Origin: Callorhinus ursinus
Taxonomy: Eukaryota > Chordata > Mammalia > Carnivora > Otariidae
Length of the DNA: 64,000 nucleotides
Direction: 5' to 3'
NCBI RefSeq assembly: GCF_003265705.1
Contig: NW_020312817.1
Span: 45,697,113-45,761,112 of the forward strand
Part shown: positions 34,040 through 45,052 of the stretch, one piece after another
How positions within the stretch are numbered: position 1 is the stretch's first letter
Layout of the letters: each line of letters opens with the position of its first letter
The notes under the pieces: model-generated
The model's input: only the letters and a program-made list of their open reading frames with translations
What the model was told of the DNA's origin: nothing
Database searches by the model: none
Position numbers and translations under genes: made by a program

Positions 34040-34250
34040 CACATTCTGATTTACATTTCTGTTCTCCCATGTAGTAGCTGGATGATCTTGAGTAGTTAAC
34101 CTTAAGGTGCCTCAGTTTCCTCATCTTTAAAAGGGTAAATTTCCTACCTCCTAGGGTTGTTAGGAGTGTTGAATGAATTAATACACACAAATTAATTAAA
34201 ACTGACCCTAGCCATATTATGCCTTCAATATATGTTGGTTGCCATTAGAA
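34040..34250 (+). repeat. MIR element
   Basis: 'gtagtagctggatgatcttgagtagttaacctt', 'cctcagtttcctcatcttta', 'cctagggttgttaggagtgttgaat' give the full MIR order. Confidence 0.88.
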
Positions 34251-36570
34251 GCACGGTTGCTAAAATCTAAGACTAGATCATCTGCTGAGAGTTACTGAAA
34301 GAAGTAAGTTAGGGCTGGAAGGAAAAGGCAAAAAATTTGAGAAGATGCTATTGAGAACAGAAGAGCAAGCCCTCCAGGGATGACTGAAGAATTGTTAGAT
34401 ATAGCTGGAGATCCATCTGTACCCACCCTCAGATACTCCATGCTTCCTGGCCTCCTCCAGGGATCAGAGTCATGGAGTCTGGTAAACTCTTAGTGATTAT
34501 AAGAGCCCTCTGAACCACTGTTTAGCCAATCAGCTGCATGTCTGCTTGACTACTTCTTACTCTTGCAGTCCTAGGAGCCAAGAATGAGGTTGACAGCTTT
34601 CTATTTATTTTTAAATTTAATTTAGGAATAGATTGGTATATTTCTTGGGATAGAATATTAGAATTTACATGAAGATAAGAATGCTAATCTTGGACCATAT
34701 GACTAAAAAAAGAAAGTTTGGCACACTACTTGGGTTTCTAATGAATATTTCATTTTGTGTACTTTGTCAGATTTATGGACTATATATACATCTAGTTATA
34801 TGAAATTAAAAAGAAAAGGGCAGCCACTGTGAATTGGAGAATTTCTGAAATATTTGTAAATTAAATTTATGACAGCAATATTTTGCAACTGTAGGCAATG
34901 ATTATGAAAATGGAAATTACCCTCTGGATTCCATGTCCATGTCACTAGTAATACATGGGTACTGAGGAGAAACAAGCAAAAAACTAGCAATGTTAAAATG
35001 ATTAAATAGCAAGGGACAGTGAATTAATATTGTGAGCAACTGGAAGTAATGGGTAACTGGAAATCAGCAGAAACTTTTGTAGAAAATTAACAGAATGAAC
35101 TAAATGTTGTTACATAGCTAGAGTATATCCAACTATTTCACTGTAAGGAAGACTCAGTACTACAACACCATCTTGTTACTTGATAGACTCCCAGATGTTA
35201 TTTGAGAAATTCCCATAGACCCCCTTGTTGATAATAGAATTAGAGAAGAGTAATAACCAACTTGAAATTGGAAACAAAAATCTCAGAAGATATTTCTGCA
35301 GTTATGTAGCTTATTAGATTCTTTAGAGCTGTTGTCAAAACATTATGGGTGGAGAAATCAATTTGGTGGTTTGTAACCAGAATTTAAAAACATCCAAGTA
35401 TTAGAGAATTAGAGCAAATTTTCATGTTTGTGTGTGTATGTTTGTACAGTGTTGTGAAGTAAAACAAATGTCATATTGTAGCTTTGAAATGCTTGAAAAA
35501 TAATTTAGAATATATTAGAGAGGTGACACTTCGAAAGAATAGATCGTAAAGTATACACTGAAGTCGTATTACTAGAAAATCTTACCAGTTGATCAGCCTC
35601 TGCAAATTATGTGATGACTGAGAAATTTCAAAAACAGACAAGTACAGAGGAATTGAGATAGATACCACAATCGGACCCTTCTTTTTCAGAAGGTAGGGTG
35701 AAGTTTAATATTGTTACTAGGTTGAATGAAAGTATAAGAACTGCATGTTTTTTGACCTGGTTTTGACCAAACATGGTGGCTTCTGGTCCAGAAGCCAAAC
35801 AAAGACTCAGAAACTGAAAGTAGAGCAGGGTTAAGGCAGAGCGTAAAAATTTGGTCCAAGTGGCCAGAGAGGCTATCTGTTGAGGCAAATTTTACTCTGT
35901 TGCCTCTCCTTTTTCCTGCACTCTTTTAAGTACAATGCTTTTTTGCCTAATTATATAGTATCTAATGCGAGTAATGCAGGCTGCTCTTATTCAACGGAAG
36001 AAAATGACATGTAATATGTATCATATTTTTATCCTAGTCCCTTTTCTTGGGATCAGCGGATGGTCAATTTGTGGGAAAACCATTGGTTTTGAGTGAGGTG
36101 CACTCATCAGGGTCTCCACCCCCTCCTCTGCTCTGTGTGTAACTCTTTCATCAAAGTTAGCATATAGTTTGAGCATTTTTTTTTTAAATATAGTGTCTGT
36201 GTCCTTTTTTAGGCCACAAATTCCCTTATGGAAGAGCCCAGTCATGTTTGTCTTTGACCGGACAGTACTTTGAATATTGCCAACTTCATCAAAGCAGGAA
36301 AGCAATATCCATGCACTGACCTGAACAGTTGAATTAATCCAAAAACGGGAATGAAAAACTGCCAGAAAAGGGGTTGCAATCATAAGGAGGACCCAAAACT
36401 TAAAAATTATCAAATGCATGTGTTAATTAAAAACAGACACAACAATGAATCTAATGTCTGATTATTTCACTGTGCTTCATGCCTTTGAATGCCTGTTCTT
36501 TTCTTCCTCCTTAAAATGAACCAGTGAAGTGAATCAGTTGAGGAAAACTAGTGTCTGATAAATGGCCTAT
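34251..36570. other. AT-rich unique DNA
   Basis: No gene is supported. A 132-codon minus-strand frame (36021-36419) is the longest non-repeat frame in this part. It has a hydrophobic N-terminus followed by a polar stretch but matches nothing I recognise. Confidence 0.5.
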
Positions 36571-36579
36571 TCCTTGGAA

Positions 36580-36690
36580 AGACGGTATCACCTAGTGGTT
36601 TAGAGCATAGTCCTTCTGTTTTCAGAGACCATCTACGTTCACTAGCAGGATTTCCGCAAGATATGGGACTTCTCAAGTCAAACTGGCTTG
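36580..36690 (+). repeat. Probable MIR 5' fragment
   Basis: 'cacctagtggtttagagcatagtccttctg' resembles the MIR start (agcatagtggttaagagcacgggctctgg). It is diverged and short. Confidence 0.4.
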
Positions 36691-36965
36691 TGAAATAAAG
36701 GGAATGTATTAGCTAACATAACTGAAAAGACTTACGATGTAGGGTTACAGGAAAATTTATTTGCGGTTTCAGGTCCACCATTTCTCTATGCTTATTAGCT
36801 AATTCCTCAGATTTGTTTCTGTTATGGTTCAAAGTTTTCCTATAATTCCCTATCATACATGTGCATCCTGAAATGTCCAAGTGGACAGAGTGTACTATTG
36901 ACTTGTGTTTCCCAACAGAAGTCCTAAAATTTATTTTGGTTCTACTTGCTTAGGATCCTTAGATC

Positions 36966-37178
36966 AGGGGCACCTGGGTGGCACAGTCAGTTAAGCGTCT
37001 GACTCATGATTTCCACTCAGGTCATGATCTCAGGATCGTGAGATCAAACCCCATGTTGGGCTCTGTGCTCAAGGCAGAGTCTGATTGACATTCTCTCTCC
37101 CCTCTCTCTCTGTCCCTCCCCCCCACTCATGTGGCTCTCTCTCTCTAAATAAATAAATGAAATTCTTAAAAAAAAAAA
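36966..37178 (+). mobile_element. Older Can-SINE
   Basis: 'gggcacctgggtggcacagt', with 'tgactcatgatttccactca', 'catgatctcaggatcgtgag' and a (CT)-rich body ending 'taaataaataaatgaaattc' and an A run. The 'tgatttc' and 'gatcgtgagat' variants mark an older Can-SINE subtype than the copy at 56.33 kb. TSDs are not clear. Confidence 0.93.
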
Positions 37179-37892
37179 GAATTTTTGAATCACATGATCA
37201 CCTGTGAAGCATGCACGGGAATTGCAGGAAAGGATCGGGGGTGGGGGGGTTGGCTTAGCCAAACTTGAGGACTCTACCCTGGCAGTTGAGAATGGAATCA
37301 AATTCCCTGAACAACATGGCTCAGGCAGGGAAATCAGCCTCTTGCCTTCTTTTTCACTTGCCATTTATACGTTAAAGAAGTAACACCATTTGTCTTGTCA
37401 TTTCTAACATTTTGGAGTTGGCTGATTGCATCTCCAAGATGTTATTTAACAAGCTCTGATTCCTTATTCCATCATGCTGATTTGGGAAGTAAGGGGGAGG
37501 GAGGAAACATATTATAACTCACGTGCCATAGACTCACACTGTTTGCACCACGATAGAGTAGATTTTATTTAATAAATGTTTCTTTTTTGCTATATGCTCT
37601 TAAGACACTTTCCAGAGACTTTGCTGGAGACAAGAGCTCCTCATGCTCCCTTTGTGAAGTGGAACTCTATTATTATGATGGACATATTTGGATTTGTTTA
37701 CTGTCATTTTTAATGATGTATGCTTGTCCCAGTTTTATATGTGTTTTGCCTTATTTTGGGCTTCTAAAAATATTTCTTTCTTGTTTTCTCTCAATTAGTT
37801 TGGAATTTAGATAGTGTATTTCTATTTTAGTAGTTATCCTTGAAATTTTACCTTATATGTTTAGCTTTAAAAAGTATAAAGTGAAATAAGTT

Positions 37893-38075
37893 GTTCTCAA
37901 CTGGAGATGACTTTGTCCCTTAGAGGATATGTGGCAATGTCTGGAATCATTTTTCCATCTTAAAATGGGGTGGAGTGTGTGCCACTTGCACTTGATGGAC
38001 AGAGGGCAGGGATGCTGCTAAACATCTTATGACACCCAGGACAGCCCCTCATAACAAAGAACAGCCCACTGTTCT
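37893..38075 (+). repeat. MER5A-like hAT transposon
   Basis: 'gttctcaactggagatgact', 'tggcaatgtctggaatcatt', 'gcagggatgctgctaaacat', 'caggacagcccctcataaca' follow the MER5A consensus from the left end almost to the right end. Confidence 0.88.
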
Positions 38076-39419
38076 TATCACTCAGGCCTCCATTTACTAT
38101 TATTATGTTTTGAGACTTTCCCCAACTTTTGTGAAACCAGCCAAGCCTCTTCTAGGCTTCCATTGTGCTGTAGTGAGAGGGTTACTTGGAACCACGAGTC
38201 ATCTGTGTCACCAGGCTGGAAGTTTCCTTTTGTCCCTTTTAAGAGGCCATACAAGGGTGCTTAGTAAAAGACAGCCCACTGCTTCTATCAGACCAGCAGT
38301 TCATGTTGACAGGTTAAGGAAGGGATGAATACACTGCGTTGTCATTTTGCAAATTTTACTTTTGCAGTGAAGTTTCTGTTGGCTAATGGTCAGCACTGTG
38401 AAATTCTGGAGGACCTCAGGGTAACTGATGCTGGTGTTTTCTGATAGAAGTCAAGTTGGTGAAATGGACCTGTTTTACTATGTTGCCTACATGATTTGTT
38501 TGTCTTTGCAGCCAAATTTTAAGTTCAGATTCTGTGAGATAAAACTCCTTCCAATTCTTCTAGACACTGATGGATCAACTTTATAAAACACCAGTGTATA
38601 ATAGCAAGAACGGGTGCTTGGTCCTACCCTATTAGGGGCTCCTCTTGCCGAGAGATGGGTAGTCAACGCTGTCATTAGGTGCTGTGCAGAGATGTCAGGT
38701 GTAATAGCTCATCTTCAACTTCCTTTGTTTTGGGAACCCATTGCTGTCAGAGTTGGAATAAGTAATTTGAACACTTTAGTTACAGCCAGCAGAAATGGAA
38801 TCAATACACGCCAGGATTAACCTTAGCGATTAATCCCAGAATCAATGAACCAAATGATTATCACTTCTGTCAGCTGAAGATTGTGGGATGCAAAATTGTG
38901 ATTAAAGAGGTGGGTTAATTTTCCTCTGCTGCCTTGTGCAGCAGACATATGTGAGGCCACTGTTTTTTTTTTTTTTTTTTCTCCCTTGCTTTGCAGTTGC
39001 TTTGGTGAGCAACAGCTCACCAAATAAATAATAAATTAAAATAAAAAATAAAACAGCTCTGGCTGCTTTCGCTGCAGCCAGTTCCTGTGTCACATGGTGG
39101 GGTGCTCAGAAGCCAAATTTGACAATGAAGAGAGGCAAAGTCAACTTAGTTTGGGCTGCTAGATCTCCAAGGATAATGCTAAGCTAGTGAAATTTCTAAC
39201 TTGTAAATCAGAGTGATTATTCTGATTCTGTTATGGGTAGGCGGATGTCATTTGTTGGTTTTCAAAAGTGAGCAGAGGAGGCTGGAGGAAGGGCTGGGCA
39301 TGCAAATGCCTAACTAAAGGCTCTAAGTATCATTCTATACAGGGCAGGAGAGCCATCTCAGTGGTGGTCCTTCCCGGTAGAGACCCCAGGCAGAATGCAT
39401 CCAATACTAGTCAGATTGA
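38076..39419. other. Unique noncoding DNA
   Basis: No gene. The stretch 38790-38960 is repeat-free and contains several homeodomain-type sites (GATTAATCCC, TGATTATC, GTGATTAAAG) and CTGTCAGCTG. It could be a conserved enhancer, but there is no alignment to show it. Confidence 0.45.
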
Positions 39420-39625
39420 AGGATTAGCATGTGCCAGGCACAGCGCTCAGAGTTCTATGTGTCTTATTTCATTTAAAGATCATAGCCACTCTCTGATAAA
39501 AGTGCTGTAAATATCCTCACTTTCCAGATAAGAAAACTAGGCATCAGTCACTTAAGTAACCTGCCCAAGGACACACGCCTAATTTGAATGCAGGTCTATC
39601 TGATTCTAGAGTCTCAGGGCTCATT
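39420..39625 (-). repeat. MIR element
   Basis: 'catgtgccaggcacagcgct', 'tttccagataagaaaactag', 'taacctgcccaaggacacac', 'gaatgcaggtctatctgatt' give a nearly complete antisense MIR. Confidence 0.9.
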
Positions 39626-39670
39626 TGTTCAGTTGAGATCATCCAGGTATGAATAAGGAGAGATGGCTCT

Positions 39671-40083
39671 TGTTATGAGTTGAACTGTATCCCCCAAAAA
39701 GATAAGTTAGAGTTCTAACTGCTGGTAACCCAGACCATGAATTTATTTGAAAGTAGGTTCATTGCAGATATAATTAGTTAGGATGAGGTCATACTGGAAT
39801 AGTGTGGGCCTCTAATAATATGGATGGTGTCCTATAAAAAAACAGCCATGTGAAAACAGACACAGGGAGAATGCCACATGAAGAGGGAGGATCGGAGTGA
39901 TGTATCTGTAAGACAAAGAATGCCAAAGGATGCCTACAAACCACTAAGCTGCAGAGAGAGCATGGCTCTGTCAACACCTTGATTTTAAACTCTGCACCTT
40001 TAGAACTGTGAGACAATAAATATCTGTGGTTTTAAGCCACCCAGTTTGTGGCATTTTGTGAAAGCAATCCTAGGAAACTCTTG
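39671..40083 (+). mobile_element. LTR-like element, MaLR-type ending
   Basis: It starts TGTTATGAGTTGAACTGTAT and continues with 'aattagttaggatgaggtca', 'aatatggatggtgtcctata' and 'aactgtgagacaataaatat'. It ends with 'agccacccagtttgtggcat'. The 3' half is of the kind shared by MaLR LTRs. I am unsure of the exact family. Confidence 0.7.
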
Positions 40084-40329
40084 GGTTAAGTGCATTTGTA
40101 TGTGTGTTTGTGTTATTAGAATGTCAGTTAAAGCCAGCCAGCCAGCCACACATAAACCCTAAAGCTCTGTACAGAATACAATGTCAAGACTGACGGGAAA
40201 GTCAGATATATGAGACTTGGTCTATGTGCTCGGTTAACATAATGCTTATGGTTTATTATTTCTCATTTACTATTTTCCAGGCAGTACCCAGGCAAGGAGT
40301 CCATGTCATGAAATGAGCTGTACTCCTAG

Positions 40330-40530
40330 AGTCGGATCTGCTTTGGTGTGAGGCCCTACTGTTTCTCCGTTTCCTAACCTTGGAGAAATGACAGCCTGTC
40401 CTTTGTTTCGATTCCTTATCTGTAATATGAGGATGATGATAATAAAGAGGTTGTGATCATTAGTTAAGCTATTTCATATGAAGTGCTTGGCACACAAGTG
40501 TTCCATAGATAAGATGTATAATTATGTTAT
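40330..40530 (+). repeat. MIR element
   Basis: 'gattccttatctgtaatatgaggatgatgataataaagaggttgtgatcatt' and 'gaagtgcttggcacacaagtgttcca' are the MIR 3' half; the 5' half is diverged. Confidence 0.8.
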
Positions 40531-41104
40531 CTTTGTGCCTTTAATAACTGTGCAAGGTGGGGACTGCTGGCCCCATTTTATAAAAGTTCCCCAGGAAGGC
40601 AGAGATAGTAAGGGGGTGTAGAAGGCAGGTGGCAGAAGGGGGTGCAAACCCTGTGTGTGGCTCTCCAAAGTTTGGGTTATGTCCCGTCTACTGCAGTGCC
40701 TCTTCAAACCGGAGAGCATGTGGCCTAGTCTGGTAAATAAGAGGCTGGTATACATAAGGAGACAGATGTGTGTACAAGGCAGTGTGTACAAGATGAGTCC
40801 AGCCAGTGGTCTGACCACCCACTGAGAGTGTTCTCATCTTGTTGGGGCACTCAGGGGAGGCTCGGCCGTGTGGGAAATAGGATCTCAGTACCACAGGCCT
40901 CTCTTCACCCATGTCAGGAGAATCTGTCATTCTGCCTTTCTCTTTTACCCCCTTTTTCTTCTCTTTTCTTTTTTTTTTATATTTCAATAACTTTTGGAGA
41001 GTATCTTGAAAGAGAATAGAAAGGCACACCAAGGGAAGAGTAAGTTGTAGGTGGGCAAGTTTGTTTCTTACTCCATTAGGTTTATGAAATGGGTGATCTG
41101 AGAC
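40531..41104. other. Unique noncoding DNA
   Basis: Nothing recognisable except a polypyrimidine patch at 40936-40980. A partial CTCF-like core GGCAGGTGGCAG occurs at 40625-40636. Confidence 0.45.
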
Positions 41105-41115
41105 TGGACATCAAT

Positions 41116-41312
41116 TTTTTTTTTTTAAGATTTTATTTATTTATTTGACAGAGAGACACAGCGAGAGAGGGAACACAAGCAGGAAGAGTGGTAGAGGGAG
41201 AAGCAGGCTTCCCGCCGAGCAGGGAGCCCGATGCGGGGCTCGATCCCAGGACCCTAGGATCATGACCTGAGCCGAAGGCAGACGCCTAATGACTGAGCCA
41301 CCCAGGTGCCCC
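41116..41312 (-). mobile_element. Can-SINE A of a same-site pair
   Basis: T run, 'aagattttatttatttattt', the purine-rich body and 'actgagccacccaggtgccc'. TGGACATCAAT precedes it (41105-41115) and follows it (41313-41323). Confidence 0.96.
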
Positions 41313-41330
41313 TGGACATCAATATTTTTA

Positions 41331-41535
41331 TGTTTTTATTTTTTTAAGATTTTTTATTTATTCATTTGACACAGAGAGACGCAGCAAGAGAGGAAACACA
41401 AGCAGGGGGAGTGGGGGAGGGAGAAGCAGGCTTCCCGCGGAGCAGGGAGCCTGACGCGGGGCTCGATCCCAGGACCCTGGGATCATGACCTGAGCCGAAG
41501 GCAGACGCTTAACAACTGAGCCACCCAGGTGCCCC
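41331..41535 (-). mobile_element. Can-SINE B of a same-site pair
   Basis: Same orientation as its neighbour and also complete. It is flanked by an 18-bp perfect duplication TGGACATCAATATTTTTA at 41313-41330 and 41536-41553. That duplication overlaps the right TSD of the first SINE, so both insertions used the same target. Confidence 0.96.
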
Positions 41536-41553
41536 TGGACATCAATATTTTTA

Positions 41554-43025
41554 AAAGCCTTATTTGCTAAAAATGCCAAGAAGATTTTTTTCTTCTTATT
41601 ACTTTAGAGATGTAGCACAACGGAGCCAAATACATTTTAATGGACCTTTTGGTTATGAAAATGTAAAGTCAAAATCCAGCTTCAAATTGGAAGAAGTCAA
41701 GGCAATGTGAAACTACGTGATTTGCTTTGCATAATGATCTAAATATTATTTCTACCTTGGACCAGATTTCAAGGTGGAAAGGGAAGACAGCCATTTCACT
41801 ATTAAATATCATGCACTGGTGTAGACCCTGACGATGCCCATCACACACAGTGAACAATTTTGGGGGAGGCAGTAAAAGTGATTAAAGGTTCCAAAACCAA
41901 AGAACATTGTCGGTGATGGAGAAACACAAAAGCCATTTCAAATAAAATGTTCATGAACTCTTAGCCTCAAACCACTTTCCTGATAAAATTACAAAGATTG
42001 TTCCATTTATATCTGTATTAACTTTTAACCTCTGCACCATTCCAAGAGTAGAAGATTAATCCCAGAGCCTAATAGTGTAAATTAATGAGGGCAAATCTGA
42101 ATTACTGATAGTACCAAATGCCAGAAGTGTTTAACAAGAATGTAGTTTAATTGTCTCTTGCCGTATATGTAAATAGTAAATGAATACGTACCAAGTGAAA
42201 TAAAGCTCTTTCAACATCACATATCGTAATGTGTTCAAAATACTCATCCATGTTAAAAAGTGCCTATTAAACATAAATGAGCTACTGAAATTATTGAAGG
42301 AATCCTCAAATATCCTGGGCTGCTAATTTTAGTGCAGATCTCTTTCAAGTATGTGACCTTGAATATCAACAGAGGAATTACTTTGTACTTTTTACTCCAT
42401 GAAGATCTCAATTTTTGTTCATATACTCATAATTAATAAATGAGAAACTTATTGATATTTTCTGATATTTCTAAATAGGCTGTCTGGGGAAAGAGCATTG
42501 CTTTGGCTTAAGCAAGCATTCCTTGGTGTAAAAAGGCAGAGAGCCAGCAGGTGGCAGTGTGTCCCCACCTGTGGAGGGAGGCACTCCCTGTTGAGAAAAA
42601 GCCCCCACTCAGGCTGAAAACAAGTAAAAGGCAAATATTTCCTTGCTCTGTGAAAGGTGGAAATCCATCAACCATGTTCCTTTCTCCATACAGCTGCAGA
42701 GGGCTGGTGAACTGTCTACTTCCAGAGTCCTTATCTTTTGGGGTGGGATGATTTTGCCAGTTTGCAGGTCCTCTGGCAAGGTGTGGCGTCCTTGCCTTTG
42801 CACAGAGCCAATTTTGGAAAGCCCTGCTGGAAACCAATGGTCTGGCATCTGAGTCAGAGCTGTTGCCGGTCTAAAATGTGTACTCTCCAGAAAAACAGTA
42901 TCTTCCAAACAGTCTTTGGGTAATGAAAGGTGATAGGGGAACATGAAGCCTCTGGCAGTGCTGCTTATCTTTCTTCACTGCCTTTTATGATAAAACATTC
43001 CCTGGGTGATGCTCAGCAATACAAA
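41554..43025. other. Unique noncoding DNA with a CTCF core
   Basis: No gene. Overlapping frames on both strands near 42508-42944 share the same DNA and show no domains. The CTCF-like site at 42544 is the one notable signal. Confidence 0.5.
42544..42557 (+). promoter_or_regulatory. CTCF core motif, perfect match
   Basis: CCAGCAGGTGGCAG fits CCASYAGRKGGCRS at all 14 positions on the plus strand, in unique DNA. Of the sites seen, it is the most likely to bind CTCF. Confidence 0.65.
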
Positions 43026-43274
43026 GTCTTGAATCATTGAGCTGAAAGCAACCTTAGAGTTCATGGCCATCCTTCTCATTTCACAGGGAAACCAACTGAG
43101 GCAAAACCAAAATTATTCACCCCACACCACACAGCTGGTTATGTGGTAAGTCAAGACTAGAATTTAGGGCTTAGTCCCACTCAGGTACTCTTTTTCCTCT
43201 TACATTTACAATGCCTTGGGATTAGGTAAAGAAAAATTCTGAACAGGCAAGGAAAATACTTTCTGACTGACTTC

Positions 43275-43470
43275 TATGTTCCAGGTACTGTGCTTGCTTC
43301 TTTTGTATACATGTAATCTTTTAATCCCTGGAACAAACTGCTAGCTGTTTGTATTTACTCAATTTATAAATTTATCACCTGAAGCTGAGAGGGGTTAAAT
43401 GACTTGCCCAAGTTCGCACAGCTGGTAAGCAGTGGTTGAGATTTATGTTTCACACCTATGCAGAGAAGCA
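43275..43470 (-). repeat. MIR element
   Basis: 'ttccaggtactgtgcttgct', 'catgtaatcttttaatccct', 'gaagctgagaggggttaaat' and 'gacttgcccaagttcgcaca' follow the antisense MIR order. The preceding 43030-43190 has a related tail-like string ('tttcacagggaaaccaactg') whose family I cannot name. Confidence 0.82.
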
Positions 43471-43574
43471 AAAGTTGGTTCTGGGAGGTTGTTAAGCACT
43501 GAGTAGGGAGCAAAGTAGGATTAGTAGAGGATCCATAGCCAAACTGACTCATTCTTTGTCTTTGCAATTACACT

Positions 43575-43735
43575 CTGCCTTTCAGGGAATGCTTTCCCCA
43601 GTACTGTTTTTATATTCGAATTCTCCCACAAAACATTCTCTGAACTCTTAACTCTAAGTATTTAATCCTCTGAACAAATGTATTACTTATGACTGGTGCC
43701 CCTCATCAGACACATATCACTTATTGCTTTCAAAA
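43575..43735 (+). repeat. L2-like fragment
   Basis: 'cagggaatgctttccccagt', 'cacaaaacattctctgaact' and 'tgaacaaatgtattacttat' resemble the mid-3' part of L2. Moderate. Confidence 0.5.
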
Positions 43736-43909
43736 ACAGTTAACTCTTCATCCATAAAAAATATTTTCTTCCATTTAAAAAATAGGCGGTCACTAAATAT
43801 TTTGATGTACTAATGAATTATTTATTAGCTAGATGGAGTTTACAAAAATAGGACACATCCCTCAAGGGACTAATACTACTCTTTTAGTTTTGATATTTTC
43901 TATTTTATG

Positions 43910-44490
43910 AGTTCAGAATTTCATATGAAGAGATGTTTAACATCATATGACATTAGGGGAATGCAAATGAAAACAACAATGACATACCAACTACACATGT
44001 ATCAGGGTGGTCAAAATCTATAACATGACTACACCAGATGCCGATGTGGAGCAACAGGAACACTCATTCATTGTTGGTGAGAATGCAGAATGGCACAGTC
44101 ACTTTGGGAGACAGTTTGACAGTTTCTTACAAAACCAAACATACTCTTACCATAGGATCCAGCAATTACACTCCTTGGTGTTTACTCAAAGGGCTAGTAA
44201 AATTATGTCCATATAGACACTTGCACACGGATGTTTATAGCAGTTTAATTCATAATTGCCAAAACTTGGAAGCAACCAAGATATCCTTCAGTAGGATAAA
44301 CTAGGGTATGTCGAGACAAGAGAATATTATTCAGCACTAAAAAGAAATGGCCTATCAAGCCATGAAAAAAAATAGAGAAGAACCTTAGATGCATATTACT
44401 AAATGAAAGAAGCCAATCTGAAAAGACAACATACTATATGAGTCCAACTATGTGACATTCTGGAAAAGCCAAAATAAAGTCTTCTAAAAA
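43910..44490 (+). mobile_element. Old L1 3' fragment
   Basis: It encodes a degraded ORF2 C-terminus: 'catcagggtggtcaaaatcta', 'gagcaacaggaacactcatt' (the NRHS-like turn), 'ggatccagcaattacactcc', 'gcagtttaattcataattgc', then 'gaatattattcagcactaaa'. It ends with an A run after 'aaaataaagtcttct'. It is diverged, of L1M-type age. Confidence 0.9.
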
Positions 44491-44837
44491 AAAAAAGAAC
44501 TTGGTCTTTGGTGAGACAGACTAATTCAGAATTGGAAGGAATATGACAAATTTGTCTGCATGGCACTGCTGAAGTCATAGCCCATGCATGGGTAAGGGAC
44601 TGAGGAATGGTGAACTGCTATAGATGACAGAGGACAGAATGCTTTCCAGTGCCTTGTTCTACATCCCATATCAAGGATGTAGGGATATGAATTTCAACTT
44701 AATCCAGAACAAGAAACAGATTAGGACAGGAAGTTTGGTACTATTTATAATCCTGACCAAGTACCAAATAACAATATTGCAAGAAAAGCCTAAAGAAAAT
44801 TATGCCATGAGACCCTCTTTAAAAAACACATATTCCT

Positions 44838-45052
44838 GTGGTGGTTCAGTTGGTTAAGCAACTGGCTCTTGGTTTTGGCTAAGGTCATGATCTCAGGGTC
44901 ATGATCTCAGGGCTGTGAGATCCAGCCCCGCATAGGGCTCCATGCTCATCGAGGAGTCTGCTTGAGATTCTTGCTCTTCCCCTCACCCTCTGTCTCCCTC
45001 TCCCCCTACCCCCACTCTCCCTCTCAAATTAATAAATAAATCTTTAAAAAGC
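44838..45052 (+). mobile_element. Older Can-SINE
   Basis: 'gtggtggttcagttggttaa' and 'ggtcatgatctcagggtcat' appear with a short internal duplication ('catgatctcaggg' twice). The body is pyrimidine-rich and the tail is 'ttaataaataaatctttaaa'. Flanks ACACATATTCCT and CACACATTCCT suggest an imperfect TSD. Confidence 0.9.

Noticed and set aside
42508..42944. Overlapping frames on both strands (109 and 111 codons)
   Set aside because: Mutually overlapping, domain-free frames in ordinary unique DNA.
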